From: Bacillus sp. V3-13
GTDB taxonomy: Bacteria > Bacillota > Bacilli > Bacillales > Cytobacillaceae
Length of the DNA: 64,000 nucleotides
NCBI RefSeq assembly: GCF_002860165.1
Contig: NZ_PGUZ01000038.1
Coordinates: forward strand, 1 to 64,000
Direction: 5' to 3'
How positions within the stretch are numbered: the first letter of the stretch is position 1; each line of letters opens with the position of its first letter. Of this stretch, positions 40,564-48,884 are shown piece by piece. The notes under the pieces were generated by a model, which made no database searches, had not been told where the DNA came from, and worked only from the letters and a program-made list of their open reading frames with translations. The translations under genes and the position numbers were made by a program.

Positions 40564-41883
40564 TTACGATACAACAGTACTTTTTACCTCATTTTTGCTT
40601 CTGATCGCTTTTACAGCTAAAACACCTGCGTAATAGATAACTCCGCTTATCAGGAGTGAATTAATCGATGGTATGCCAAAAGTAATAAAATAACCGCCTG
40701 CAAATCCCGCCATCCAGGCCACAAGTGTAACAGGATTCAATCTTTCAGGCTCGCCTGGCAAGGTTCCATTCTTCCTGCTCTCATCAAGTGCTGTTCGATA
40801 CGTTTTTAATATAAAGTAATCAACAACCATGATCCCGGCAATCGGCGGAATCATAATTCCAAGTAAAACAAGGAAGTCCACAAACCGGTCAAGGATCCCC
40901 AGAATGGATAGCACAGTGCCAATTACTCCAATGACAAGAGTCACGATACCACGATTTAGCTTGACCTTAAAAACGGAGTCAATGATATTCGTAAAGCCCA
41001 GGGAAGAAGAATATAAATTCAGGTTATTGATTTTAACGGTTGAAAAAACGACGACTGCCGCACCAAGCCAGCCGGATGTTTGAAGCATGATACTGACAAC
41101 ATCGCTCGTTTTTGCAGCGTGGGCCATCAACACAGCAACCATGCCGACACCCATCTCCCCAACTATGGTACCAATCGTGGTCATCCAGAAAACGTCTTTC
41201 CCGTTTCGGGCAAACCTGCTGAAGTCAGGAGTAATGACGGCGCCGATCATGAAACCACCGGCCACCATTGTTGCACCTACTCCAAGTGACAGCGTCTCTC
41301 CCGGGGGCTGGGTACTCATTAAACTGATGATCGAATGATCACTAAGAACCTGATAGATTCCGAATCCTACCACCAATAAAAAGGCAGGTACGGCAACTTT
41401 CGCAGTTATACTTAATAGCTTGAATCCAAAGATAACCAATATTGTTACGCCTATGCCAGTTATTGCAGCGGCAACGGGAAGGGTCAATTTTCCATCAGTT
41501 GCCTCAACTAATCCATTTGCAAAGACCGAGTTCTGCACCCCAAACCAGCCTATTGTACAAATGGCGATGACTGTGCCGATGATGCTGGAACCGTATCGGC
41601 CGAATCCAGTCCAGCGAGACAATAGACTCGTTGAAAGGCCTTCCTTTGCACCAGCATAACCTATCAGAAAACTGATAACCTGTAAAATGACACTTCCAAA
41701 GAACATGGCCCAAAACGCCTGCCAGAAAGTCATTCCGTAACCTAGCGCAGCACCGAGCATAAATTGAGACAGGGTGGCAAGAGCACCTACCCGGACAAGC
41801 ATGATGTCCCACATCGGCAATCTCGCTGATTGCGGGACTCTGGACAGTGAATAATCATCTCCTAATTTCTTTGTTTCTTTCAT
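40564..41883 (-). CDS. NCS1-family permease (cytosine/purine/hydantoin type)
   Basis: Membrane transporter, 439 residues, about twelve hydrophobic segments. The N-terminal DYSLSRVPQSARLPMWDI resembles CodB-like NCS1 carriers, as do GFMIGAVITPDFSRFARNGKDVF and IPPIAGIMVVDYF. The start at 41883 has AGGAGG 9 nt upstream. NCS1 carriers import nucleobases, allantoin or hydantoins by cation symport; together with the HyuA/DUF917 genes a cyclic amide or hydantoin-like substrate is suggested (inference). Confidence 0.87.
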   Translation of the reverse strand: MKETKKLGDDYSLSRVPQSARLPMWDIMLVRVGALATLSQFMLGAALGYGMTFWQAFWAMFFGSVILQVISFLIGYAGAKEGLSTSLLSRWTGFGRYGSSIIGTVIAICTIGWFGVQNSVFANGLVEATDGKLTLPVAAAITGIGVTILVIFGFKLLSITAKVAVPAFLLVVGFGIYQVLSDHSIISLMSTQPPGETLSLGVGATMVAGGFMIGAVITPDFSRFARNGKDVFWMTTIGTIVGEMGVGMVAVLMAHAAKTSDVVSIMLQTSGWLGAAVVVFSTVKINNLNLYSSSLGFTNIIDSVFKVKLNRGIVTLVIGVIGTVLSILGILDRFVDFLVLLGIMIPPIAGIMVVDYFILKTYRTALDESRKNGTLPGEPERLNPVTLVAWMAGFAGGYFITFGIPSINSLLISGVIYYAGVLAVKAIRSKNEVKSTVVS

Positions 41884-42037
41884 TCCTTCCAACCTCCTGT
41901 TAAATGATTAATTTCCCCAATCCCCGCCTTCAAAAGAAGGATTTTGTCCAACCCTGAAAGCTCATAACGGTAAGACAAAATCCCGGGTTAATTTTGGAAC
42001 CTTCCGACAATTAAACCTGCAAAAAGTTTTAAACTGA

Positions 42038-42760
42038 TTAAGCTTTTATTCTCTGTTTTGAAGGCGGCGTCATGTAAGTCAGCCTGCTCTGTTTTACTCC
42101 CATAGCGATCAAGCTTTCGAGCAATCTTGTTGCTGCAAATACCGGGTCGATGACCGGAACATCGTACCCGTTTTGCTTCAGGCGTTCCTGTAGTTCTGCT
42201 GCAACACCCATGAATCCGGTACAGCCCAGCACTAGGGCATGCGCGCCATCTTGCTCGATTGCTTTGATCATTTCCTCATACAGTTCTTTTTTTAGCCGAT
42301 CCTTATCATGAACTTCCAACACAGGAATATTTACATAGCGGACGGAGGCTAAATTACCGTTGACACCTAATGTTTTGCTGATATTTTCAATCATAGGGAC
42401 TACATTCGGCAGCACTGTAACGACGGAAAATGATTTAGCCAATGAGCTTGCGAACAGCATTGAGGATTCACAAGCACCAACGACCGGAATGTCCAGAATT
42501 TCTCTTGCCGGCTTTACTCCCGGGTCACCGAAGCAGTCACTGACGACTCCGTCGTACCCCTCTTCCTCAGCCTCTTTCGCTTTTTCAAGGAAATTAGGTA
42601 CGCACAATGCTTCATCGTATTCACTTTCAACTGATGCAGGGCCATAATCGAGGCTGGTCACTCCAACTTCAGTTGTTTCAGATGCATAAAATTTAACTTC
42701 TTCCAGAATTTCCTCATTAAAAATATCAGATGTGATTGGCATGATTACTTTGATTTTCAT
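42038..42760 (-). CDS. Asp/Glu/hydantoin racemase family protein
   Basis: Cofactor-independent racemase of the two-cysteine type, 240 residues. The two catalytic cysteines are at residues 76 (VVSDCFGDPG) and 180 (LVLGCTGFMG), and IPVVGACESS is near residue 95. The family includes hydantoin racemases, which fits its place between two HyuA/DUF917 modules. It would let both enantiomers of a ring substrate be used. Confidence 0.88.
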   Translation of the reverse strand: MKIKVIMPITSDIFNEEILEEVKFYASETTEVGVTSLDYGPASVESEYDEALCVPNFLEKAKEAEEEGYDGVVSDCFGDPGVKPAREILDIPVVGACESSMLFASSLAKSFSVVTVLPNVVPMIENISKTLGVNGNLASVRYVNIPVLEVHDKDRLKKELYEEMIKAIEQDGAHALVLGCTGFMGVAAELQERLKQNGYDVPVIDPVFAATRLLESLIAMGVKQSRLTYMTPPSKQRIKA

Positions 42761-42826
42761 TTACTTTCACTCCTTTTAATTAGTAGAATTTTCTGAATAT
42801 TAACTTATAAAAATTAGATAACCTCT

Positions 42827-44401
42827 TTACCTCCGGGCAGGAATAAACTCCAATTCTCCTAAAGCCTTCAAGCGGATTCTCAATACCTCCCCTTTCAAAT
42901 AATCAAAGGGGAACTCTTCTACAGATACCACCTGAATGCTGTTCCTTGTTGCTCCCTTCATCAGTAGCTGATGAACCAGTTTTTCCTTTTCCTCTTCGAT
43001 AATCTCCTGCTTCGTCTTATCCCTAAGCCAGAACACTTTATCGACCTGAGCACTAAGCGGTGCAAAACAGGCGCCGACTGCATTGCATATATGAAAGCCG
43101 ACAGGATGGAAAACTTTTTGGTATTTTCCAAATAGCCTATTCACAAGCAGTGAACTGCCTCCACCAACTAAAACAATCGGAAGGGCTTCATTGTTCTGCT
43201 GAAGCCTGGCTATCTTTTTCTTGATTTCACCCGTCACTGTATTAATGACTTTTTGACAGTCATCTTCTGACAGTTTATCCAGTTCCGTTAGTGTTATTTT
43301 TTCATCTGAAAACGACTCTGGATAAACCTTAAGGAAAGAATCGGTCAACGTCCACATGTTACCGCCCCAGGATATCCCATGTTGTGCAATATCGCTGGCG
43401 ATCGTTTCTTTTATCCGGACAGATTCTTCTTCGATTGAAATAAGACTGCCTCCACCATAAGGAAGGGAATACATTTTCGGAACCCGCATATTAACATCGA
43501 TGTCCAGAATAGAAGTTGAACCTATCGATACCTCCGGCTGGCCGTTCAGGATCTTTCCGATATCAATCGTACTTCCGCCGACATCGACAACGATACAGCG
43601 GTCCAAGCCGCTCAAGATACTGGCCCCTCTAATACTATTGGTAAACCCGGACCCAATTGTTAAGATAGGATAATCGATCGCTTCCTGGATTTCCATCAGC
43701 GAGCCGTCATTCTGAGTCAGCCAGCACGGACACTCTAATGAGAGCTTCCTGAAAACGGTCGATAAATCAATCATCGCCTGGCGGATAACCTTCGAAAGAA
43801 TAGCATTTAGAAGAGCCGCATTTTCTCTTTCTATGAAACCGGTGCTTCCAATTTCATGTGACATTGTGATCGGAATGTCAGGGAAAGATTCTTTAATGTA
43901 ATTCCTGATTTCAAGCTCTTCACTTGCATATAAAGGGGAATAAGCTCCCACGATGCAGATTGATTCAAAATTGAATTCTTTTAAATCGTGGAATAACTGC
44001 TTGAAAGCATCTGAATTCATCGTTGAATGGCTATTCGTTTTGCCTGTGTAAGAATATGAACTCTCAAAATGGTAGACCTTTGAAAGATATTTTTTTAAAC
44101 TGCCAGGCCATTGCACTGCAGGCTCAATCAACGATGGTTTTTTTGTAATCCGGATTAACGCCGTGTTCGAAAGATTGACGAGATGATAAAGTGCATTAAG
44201 CACATGCGTTGTACCAACGAAAATCCCGTCAATTTGTTGAGGCTGGATATTCGCTTCCTTTAATACTTCCTTTGCGGCCAGCTCAATACCAGTAGTAATA
44301 TCCTTCGTTGTCAAATGCTTTGACCACGAAAGAAGCTTACCATCATTCCGGACAATAACTGCATCTGTATTTGTTCCTCCAACATCAATACCTAGTTTCA
44401 T
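42827..44401 (-). CDS. Hydantoinase/oxoprolinase family protein (HyuA-like), copy 2
   Basis: 524 residues. GIDVGGTNTDAVIVRND at residue 4, GTTHVLNALYHL near 66, ENAALLNAILSK near 205, TQNDGSLMEIQ near 240, VDVGGSTIDIGK near 280 and LVGGGSSLLVN near 420. Same family and size as the protein at 37858 but clearly divergent, so probably a second specificity rather than a recent copy. Its ATG overlaps the stop of the DUF917 gene (ATGA). A 66-nt gap precedes the racemase gene. Confidence 0.88.
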   Translation of the reverse strand: MKLGIDVGGTNTDAVIVRNDGKLLSWSKHLTTKDITTGIELAAKEVLKEANIQPQQIDGIFVGTTHVLNALYHLVNLSNTALIRITKKPSLIEPAVQWPGSLKKYLSKVYHFESSYSYTGKTNSHSTMNSDAFKQLFHDLKEFNFESICIVGAYSPLYASEELEIRNYIKESFPDIPITMSHEIGSTGFIERENAALLNAILSKVIRQAMIDLSTVFRKLSLECPCWLTQNDGSLMEIQEAIDYPILTIGSGFTNSIRGASILSGLDRCIVVDVGGSTIDIGKILNGQPEVSIGSTSILDIDVNMRVPKMYSLPYGGGSLISIEEESVRIKETIASDIAQHGISWGGNMWTLTDSFLKVYPESFSDEKITLTELDKLSEDDCQKVINTVTGEIKKKIARLQQNNEALPIVLVGGGSSLLVNRLFGKYQKVFHPVGFHICNAVGACFAPLSAQVDKVFWLRDKTKQEIIEEEKEKLVHQLLMKGATRNSIQVVSVEEFPFDYLKGEVLRIRLKALGELEFIPARR

Positions 44402-45492
44402 AACCTGAATTCTCCGGGAAGGGTTTTATAGGACACAGCTAAATCAAAGTTCTCAGGTCCAACAAGCTCAAGCATTTCTTTCGTGCGAAGGATATTCGGA
44501 GCCTGAACCGCGAATACAATCACAGAATGTCCAGCCTGTATTTCAGAAACACTGTATGGGAGCAAATTGTCGTCATTTAATACAAGGATGAGATCAGGTG
44601 TTGTGCTAACATACTGTTCTTCTTTTATCGAAATGAACTCATTCTTGAATTCTATTTCAATCCTTTTATTTGCAAATGAAGATCGGCCCTCCACTGTGAG
44701 CTTTCCTACCAATGATCCTTTTTCAAACCAGCGGTTAACTTCGGAAACGACGCCGCTAATGACCGGATTGGGTCTGCCATAGATCGAGTTCTCGAAAACA
44801 TCGCTGATCTCTTCAATTTTTTGGCTCTTCGATGTATCTTTTTTGACGGCAACTCCTAACCGATGAATCAACTTTAATGATCCTGGAATCATGGATGTTT
44901 TTATTTTTCTGGCATTGGCTGCGAAACAAAGTAAATGGGCAAATCCTTCGTTCCTGACCATAAAATCTTTTGCCAGTTCTGTTGTACTTTGGATGGTGTC
45001 CAAATCCTGAATAAACATATGTTCATCATGTGTTTGCAGGACCAATGGTGCTACCGGAATACCTGAAAGATGAAAGGTTGTCATCGATAACTCGGGGAAG
45101 GCCCTTCCCATTCCATCTCCGTCTACAACAGGAAAATTCTTCAAAACAGCCGTTACTAAAGGAGTTAAGGCATTCACTCCACCAATTTCTATCGGGATTA
45201 GTGCACCGACTTTTGTTTTATGAGTCGATTCATACAACTCAAGAACTTGCACGCCCTCTCGCCCGCTTGGGATGTGTTCATCAAATAAAATAGTCGATCC
45301 CATAATACCGACCGCTACAACCCATTCATCCACTAAGTCAGAAATGGTCTTTACAATGATTTCATCCTGGTCGCTCATAATAGACATTAATAAATGCTGT
45401 ACCGTTTTGGTGTCACCGCCTCCCCCACAAGATAAAATTTTTGCACCAATTGCTAATAGCGGTATGTCCTGCTTTTTTATCTGCCATGACAT
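44398..45492 (-). CDS. DUF917 family protein, copy 2; first gene of the sigma-54 operon
   Basis: 364 residues. AIGAKILSCGGGGDTKTVQ near residue 15, GIMGSTILFDE near 62, LIPIEIGGVNALTPLVTA near 98 and PVVDGDGMGRAFPELSM near 116 align with the copy at 39438. AAAGGAG lies 8 nt before the ATG. A sigma-54 promoter sits immediately upstream, so this gene opens the transcript covering 45492 down to about 36769. Confidence 0.85.
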   Translation of the reverse strand: MSWQIKKQDIPLLAIGAKILSCGGGGDTKTVQHLLMSIMSDQDEIIVKTISDLVDEWVVAVGIMGSTILFDEHIPSGREGVQVLELYESTHKTKVGALIPIEIGGVNALTPLVTAVLKNFPVVDGDGMGRAFPELSMTTFHLSGIPVAPLVLQTHDEHMFIQDLDTIQSTTELAKDFMVRNEGFAHLLCFAANARKIKTSMIPGSLKLIHRLGVAVKKDTSKSQKIEEISDVFENSIYGRPNPVISGVVSEVNRWFEKGSLVGKLTVEGRSSFANKRIEIEFKNEFISIKEEQYVSTTPDLILVLNDDNLLPYSVSEIQAGHSVIVFAVQAPNILRTKEMLELVGPENFDLAVSYKTLPGEFRL

Positions 45493-45518
45493 AGGTGGTA
45501 CTCCTTTCTGTTATCCAT

Positions 45519-45534
45519 TGCAAGAACTGTGCCA
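45519..45534 (-). promoter_or_regulatory. Sigma-54 (SigL) promoter of the HyuA/DUF917 operon
   Basis: Minus-strand TGGCACAGTTCTTGCA fits the -24/-12 consensus TGGCAC-N5-TTGC exactly. The start point would fall near 45508, giving a very short leader before the DUF917 gene. The sigma-54 activator gene lies directly upstream on the same strand. Confidence 0.9.
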
Positions 45535-45667
45535 AAAAAAGAAACCCAATCAAGCCTTTGCTGGATGGGAATAAAAAATTTTTAACTTTAGTGAATTATG
45601 AGAATTTTTTAATAATGATAAGGCTGTGAATAGCCTATATAGTCACATAATAAAAAGTTCTCTCTGT

Positions 45668-45711
45668 TTTTCTCAATTTTTCTCACGTTTTCTCAATTTA
45701 TCATTTTCTCA
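45668..45711 (-). promoter_or_regulatory. Helically phased repeats, candidate enhancer for the sigma-54 activator
   Basis: Four copies of TGAGAAAA (minus strand; TTTTCTCA on plus) start at 45668, 45678, 45688 and 45704. The first three are spaced exactly 10 bp. They lie about 150-190 bp upstream of the sigma-54 promoter, where activator sites usually are. Confidence 0.6.
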
Positions 45712-45723
45712 GTATCCTAATGA

Positions 45724-47463
45724 CTATTTAATCTTCAATTTGCTAAGCCTTCTATACAAAGTAGGCAAGCTGATATTCAAGTGATTTGCCACTTTCTTTT
45801 TACCACCAGTATCCCTGCCATACTGATCCAATAATGCAATAATCAGCTCTTTTTCATCTTCTTTGATGGTTCCTTTAGCTGGAATCAATATGCTTTTTTT
45901 CATGTCCATGCTTGTATCCTTCATATATAAATCCCTTAAATAGGTGGGAAGGCTTTTCATCGTGACCAGGTCACCAATTTCCAATTGGACAAAATGATGG
46001 ACAACATTTTGTAATTCCCTTATATTACCCGACCATTGATAGTCGAGTAAGAGTTCGTATACATCATTTGATAGTCGCTTAGGTGAGCGGAATAGCTCCT
46101 TGGAGAATTTTTTCATGAAGTAGTCGACAAGAATCGGAATATCCTCTGTTCTTTCTCTTAAAGGAGGAATCGTGACGGGAATCACATTCAGCCGATAATA
46201 TAAATCTTCCCTGAATTCACCCTTACGTACAAGCTCTTCAAGATTGCGATGCGTAGCTGTGATAATCCGTACATCAACAGGAGTGCTTTTAGTATCTCCC
46301 ACGCGCTCAATTTTTCTTTCCTGAACAACCCTTAATAATTTTGCTTGTAAATGCAGTGACAAATCTCCGATTTCATCAAGAAAGATCGTCCCGCCATTCG
46401 CCAATTCAAATCTGCCAGGCTTGTCGCCGCTTGAACCAGTGAAGGCTCCTTTTACATGTCCAAAAAGCTCACTTTCCAGTAAAGCCTCAGGAATGGCAGC
46501 ACAATTCAATGCGATAAAAGCCCCGTTTTTCCGGTGGCTTGCTTGATGGATTGATTGCGCAAATACTTCCTTCCCAGTACCGCTCTCACCTCTCAATAAA
46601 ATAGACGCATCGCTTGGTGCAACCCGCTTCGCCATGTCAACAACCGTTTGAATCGAATCACTTGTGCCTTTCACATCATTGAAGGTGTAAAGGACCCTTT
46701 GTTCTCTCATTTTCTTTTTTGAATCCTGGATAAGTGTCAACTGAATAAGAAATGAAACAATGACCCCGCTTGAATATAGCGGTTTAACTTTAGCCAGATA
46801 TTCTTCCTGTTTATTTTCAGAAGTTGTAATAAAAATTTTATAATCCTGTTGTTTCTTCGCGTTCTGCACAGCAAGCCAGTCGGAATCGGACATAATTTCG
46901 TTTATGTTTCCGCCCAGTAAAACCGTCTTACTTTTTCTAAAATGCTTGCTGACACTATTGCTCAAGTGATGAATGGTTCCATCCCGGCCAACTAATAAAA
47001 TGGGATCTTCAATAAAAGAGAATAATCCATTCATTTCTTCCAAGATCGAGGTGTTTTCCTGTTTTAACTCGTCATTTTCAATTTTACTGCCTATCCATTG
47101 ACAGCAAAAATCAAGTTGAATTTCAATATTATCCAAGTTTCTCTTCAGCCAGTCTCCCTGACCATCCAAGGGAGTTACCAACAAAACTCCGATTACTTTT
47201 TTGTTCTTCGTTATAGGTTTTATAACAACCGTTTCAACAAAACACTCATCTTTCAGCGAACATGTAATGCAAGAGTTTTGCTCTTCTTTGTTACAAATGA
47301 ACACATCTATGCCGGTCTTTTTGATTTTATTAATGACCGGACACTTTTGTGGCAGCGTTTCAATACTTTTATCTTCCAGTATCATTTCAACCTTTACTGG
47401 AAATGAGTTAAACAGTTTATTGATGGTCGCACTTACTTCTTCCATATTTACTTGTATTAACAA
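45724..47463 (-). CDS. Sigma-54-dependent transcriptional activator
   Basis: Activator of the operon at 45492. From a TTG at 47463, placed by AGAGGTG just upstream, it has 579 residues; the frame is open from 47571. Order: an N-terminal sensor with a cysteine cluster (VFICNKEEQNSCITCSLKDEC; C-x7-C-x2-C-x5-C); a PAS-like domain (EDPILLVGRDGTIHHLSN); the AAA+ domain with GESGTGKEVFAQSI, GAFTGS (sigma-54 loop, S in place of the common A), LDEIGDLSL and LYYRLNVIPV; and a C-terminal Fis-type helix-turn-helix (GGKKKVANHLNISLPTLYRRL). The signal is unknown; it may be the ring compound handled by the operon. Confidence 0.9.
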   Translation of the reverse strand: MLIQVNMEEVSATINKLFNSFPVKVEMILEDKSIETLPQKCPVINKIKKTGIDVFICNKEEQNSCITCSLKDECFVETVVIKPITKNKKVIGVLLVTPLDGQGDWLKRNLDNIEIQLDFCCQWIGSKIENDELKQENTSILEEMNGLFSFIEDPILLVGRDGTIHHLSNSVSKHFRKSKTVLLGGNINEIMSDSDWLAVQNAKKQQDYKIFITTSENKQEEYLAKVKPLYSSGVIVSFLIQLTLIQDSKKKMREQRVLYTFNDVKGTSDSIQTVVDMAKRVAPSDASILLRGESGTGKEVFAQSIHQASHRKNGAFIALNCAAIPEALLESELFGHVKGAFTGSSGDKPGRFELANGGTIFLDEIGDLSLHLQAKLLRVVQERKIERVGDTKSTPVDVRIITATHRNLEELVRKGEFREDLYYRLNVIPVTIPPLRERTEDIPILVDYFMKKFSKELFRSPKRLSNDVYELLLDYQWSGNIRELQNVVHHFVQLEIGDLVTMKSLPTYLRDLYMKDTSMDMKKSILIPAKGTIKEDEKELIIALLDQYGRDTGGKKKVANHLNISLPTLYRRLSKLKIK

Positions 47464-47617
47464 TAGCATCACCTCTAAATAACTGTTTGATTTAAAAAAG
47501 AAATCAATTTGATATAGATTAGGATTTATATCTCTAGCAATCTCTTGCTCCTGGCTACTCAGAGCAATCAATGCGCATTTTTAAATCGAGTGTGTTAGAT
47601 CGAATTTTTTACTTGAT

Positions 47618-47663
47618 AAAATAACATATAATAACGATAAACACAATGTTCTTTCAGAACATT
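47618..47663 (-). promoter_or_regulatory. Candidate promoter and palindrome upstream of the sigma-54 activator gene
   Basis: Minus-strand TTGTGT (47641-47646) and TATTTT (47618-47623) with 17 nt between. Overlapping the -35 side is AATGTTCT-GAA-AGAACATT (47645-47663), an 8-bp inverted repeat that could bind a regulator. Confidence 0.4.
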
Positions 47664-47694
47664 TATTATATTAAAATAATGATAGGCCATATCT

Positions 47695-47766
47695 ATGATA
47701 GAAACAAGCAACAAGATTTTTGCTGCGAGCGAGCACGCCGCTATACTTCAACTTACAATTACATGA
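47695..47766 (+). CDS. Possible 23-residue peptide followed by a terminator
   Basis: On the plus strand ATG at 47695 opens 23 codons (starting MIETSNKIFAASEHAA) and stops one base before a strong hairpin with a T run. The upstream ribosome site is weak (GATAGG, 8 nt before). There is no recognisable homologue. The only reason to list it is that the plus-strand terminator has no other gene to serve. Confidence 0.2.
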   Translation: MIETSNKIFAASEHAAILQLTIT

Positions 47767-47767
47767 A

Positions 47768-47810
47768 ACATCGGCTCCCGAATAACGGGCAGCCGATGTG
47801 AGTGTTTTTT
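47768..47810 (+). terminator. Strong hairpin with plus-strand T run
   Basis: ACATCGGCT-CCCG-AATAA-CGGG-C-AGCCGATGT forms a 13-bp stem with one bulge, followed on the plus strand by GAGTGTTTTTT. It may also end the sir2 transcript from the other side, although the minus-strand tail is T-poor. Confidence 0.65.
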
Positions 47811-47861
47811 ATCTAAAAGCGATTTGCGCAACAAGGAGCGATCTATACTGCGATTACATGC

Positions 47862-48629
47862 TTATAACCTTCTATCAATTCTTCTTAAGGTTTCACCAAT
47901 AGATTCCTTAATCACATATGTATCTGGTTCAAAATCGTAAGATGTGTCACCTTTATTAATAATGATTAATGGTGTGCCTGGTTCCCTATATGCCGGAAAT
48001 GTTGAGAATGGTGTCACCTTTAAACTTGTACCGAGCACTAATACGCAGTCAGCCTGACTGATCATGTCGATGATCGTGTTAAATCCTTCAACCGTAAACC
48101 AATCACCTGTATCTCCGAACAATACTACATCAGGTTTGATATACCGCTCTTCTTTTGCTTCAGTAGAACAGAGGTCACAAACATAAAAATCCTCCATTTG
48201 ATCATACCGCCGAGCCATTTCCTCAGTTGAGTATTTGTGACCGCAATTCAAGCAGGTTGCAGACTGCATGGTTCCATGAAATTCAATCACGTTTTTGCTC
48301 CCCGCTTTTTGATGGAGCCGATCTATATTCTGAGTAATGATGTGCCTGACTCGTCCTTCATTTTCCCATTTCGCAAGAATCTCATGGCCTTTATTGGGAG
48401 CCGCATCAGGATGGTATAGATTCTCGAAGGCAAATTGATAGAAATCTTTTGGATTCTCATAAAAGTAGTCAAGAGAAAGTATGTATTCCGGTGCCATTTT
48501 ATAGATCCCGGTCCGTGACCGGAAATCCTTAATTCCTGATTCGGTACTAATTCCAGCACCGGTTAGGACGACGATGTTATGCGAATTTCTGATAATGTCT
48601 GCAGATTTTTCGATTGTGTTATTCCCCAT
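47862..48629 (-). CDS. NAD-dependent protein deacetylase (sirtuin, Sir2 family)
   Basis: 255 residues from the ATG at 48629 (GGAGTGG 6 nt upstream). NAD-binding LTGAGISTESGIKDFRS near residue 25, TQNIDRLHQKAGS near 108, catalytic His in EFHGTM near 125, zinc cysteines in CLNCGH and CDLCS, VLFGDTG and VLGTSLKVTPF. It removes acyl groups from lysines using NAD and releases nicotinamide and O-acetyl-ADP-ribose. Acetyl-CoA synthetase is a known sirtuin target in bacteria, but nothing nearby shows the target here. A truncated relative lies at 34928. Confidence 0.93.
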   Translation of the reverse strand: MGNNTIEKSADIIRNSHNIVVLTGAGISTESGIKDFRSRTGIYKMAPEYILSLDYFYENPKDFYQFAFENLYHPDAAPNKGHEILAKWENEGRVRHIITQNIDRLHQKAGSKNVIEFHGTMQSATCLNCGHKYSTEEMARRYDQMEDFYVCDLCSTEAKEERYIKPDVVLFGDTGDWFTVEGFNTIIDMISQADCVLVLGTSLKVTPFSTFPAYREPGTPLIIINKGDTSYDFEPDTYVIKESIGETLRRIDRRL

Positions 48630-48803
48630 TAAATACCACTCCAAGCAAATGTATAATTATTTATCGGATGAGTAAGAAGCTTGTTCTCAAACATGTTCTT
48701 TAAAAATACATGGATTAATATATAATATACCCTTACCTAAAGCGGCACTACACTATGTATTTAAATGTCTTTAACATTTTTTATATTATCCCAAGACAAA
48801 ACG

Positions 48804-48835
48804 AAAATCCCGTAACCACCTGGTTTCGGGATTTT
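48804..48835 (-). terminator. Terminator of xylB
   Basis: AAAATCCCG/CGGGATTTT with an inner ACC/GGT pairing forms a stable hairpin about 50 nt after the xylB stop. T runs are present on both sides. Confidence 0.82.
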
Positions 48836-48884
48836 ATATTACTATTCCTGATTACAAAATTTCAACATGAAAACCACTTAATTT

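Noticed and set aside
45621-45636. Terminator after the sigma-54 activator gene (AGGCT/AGCCT hairpin)
   Set aside because: Only five base pairs with a 6-nt loop and a weak T tail; too little to call.
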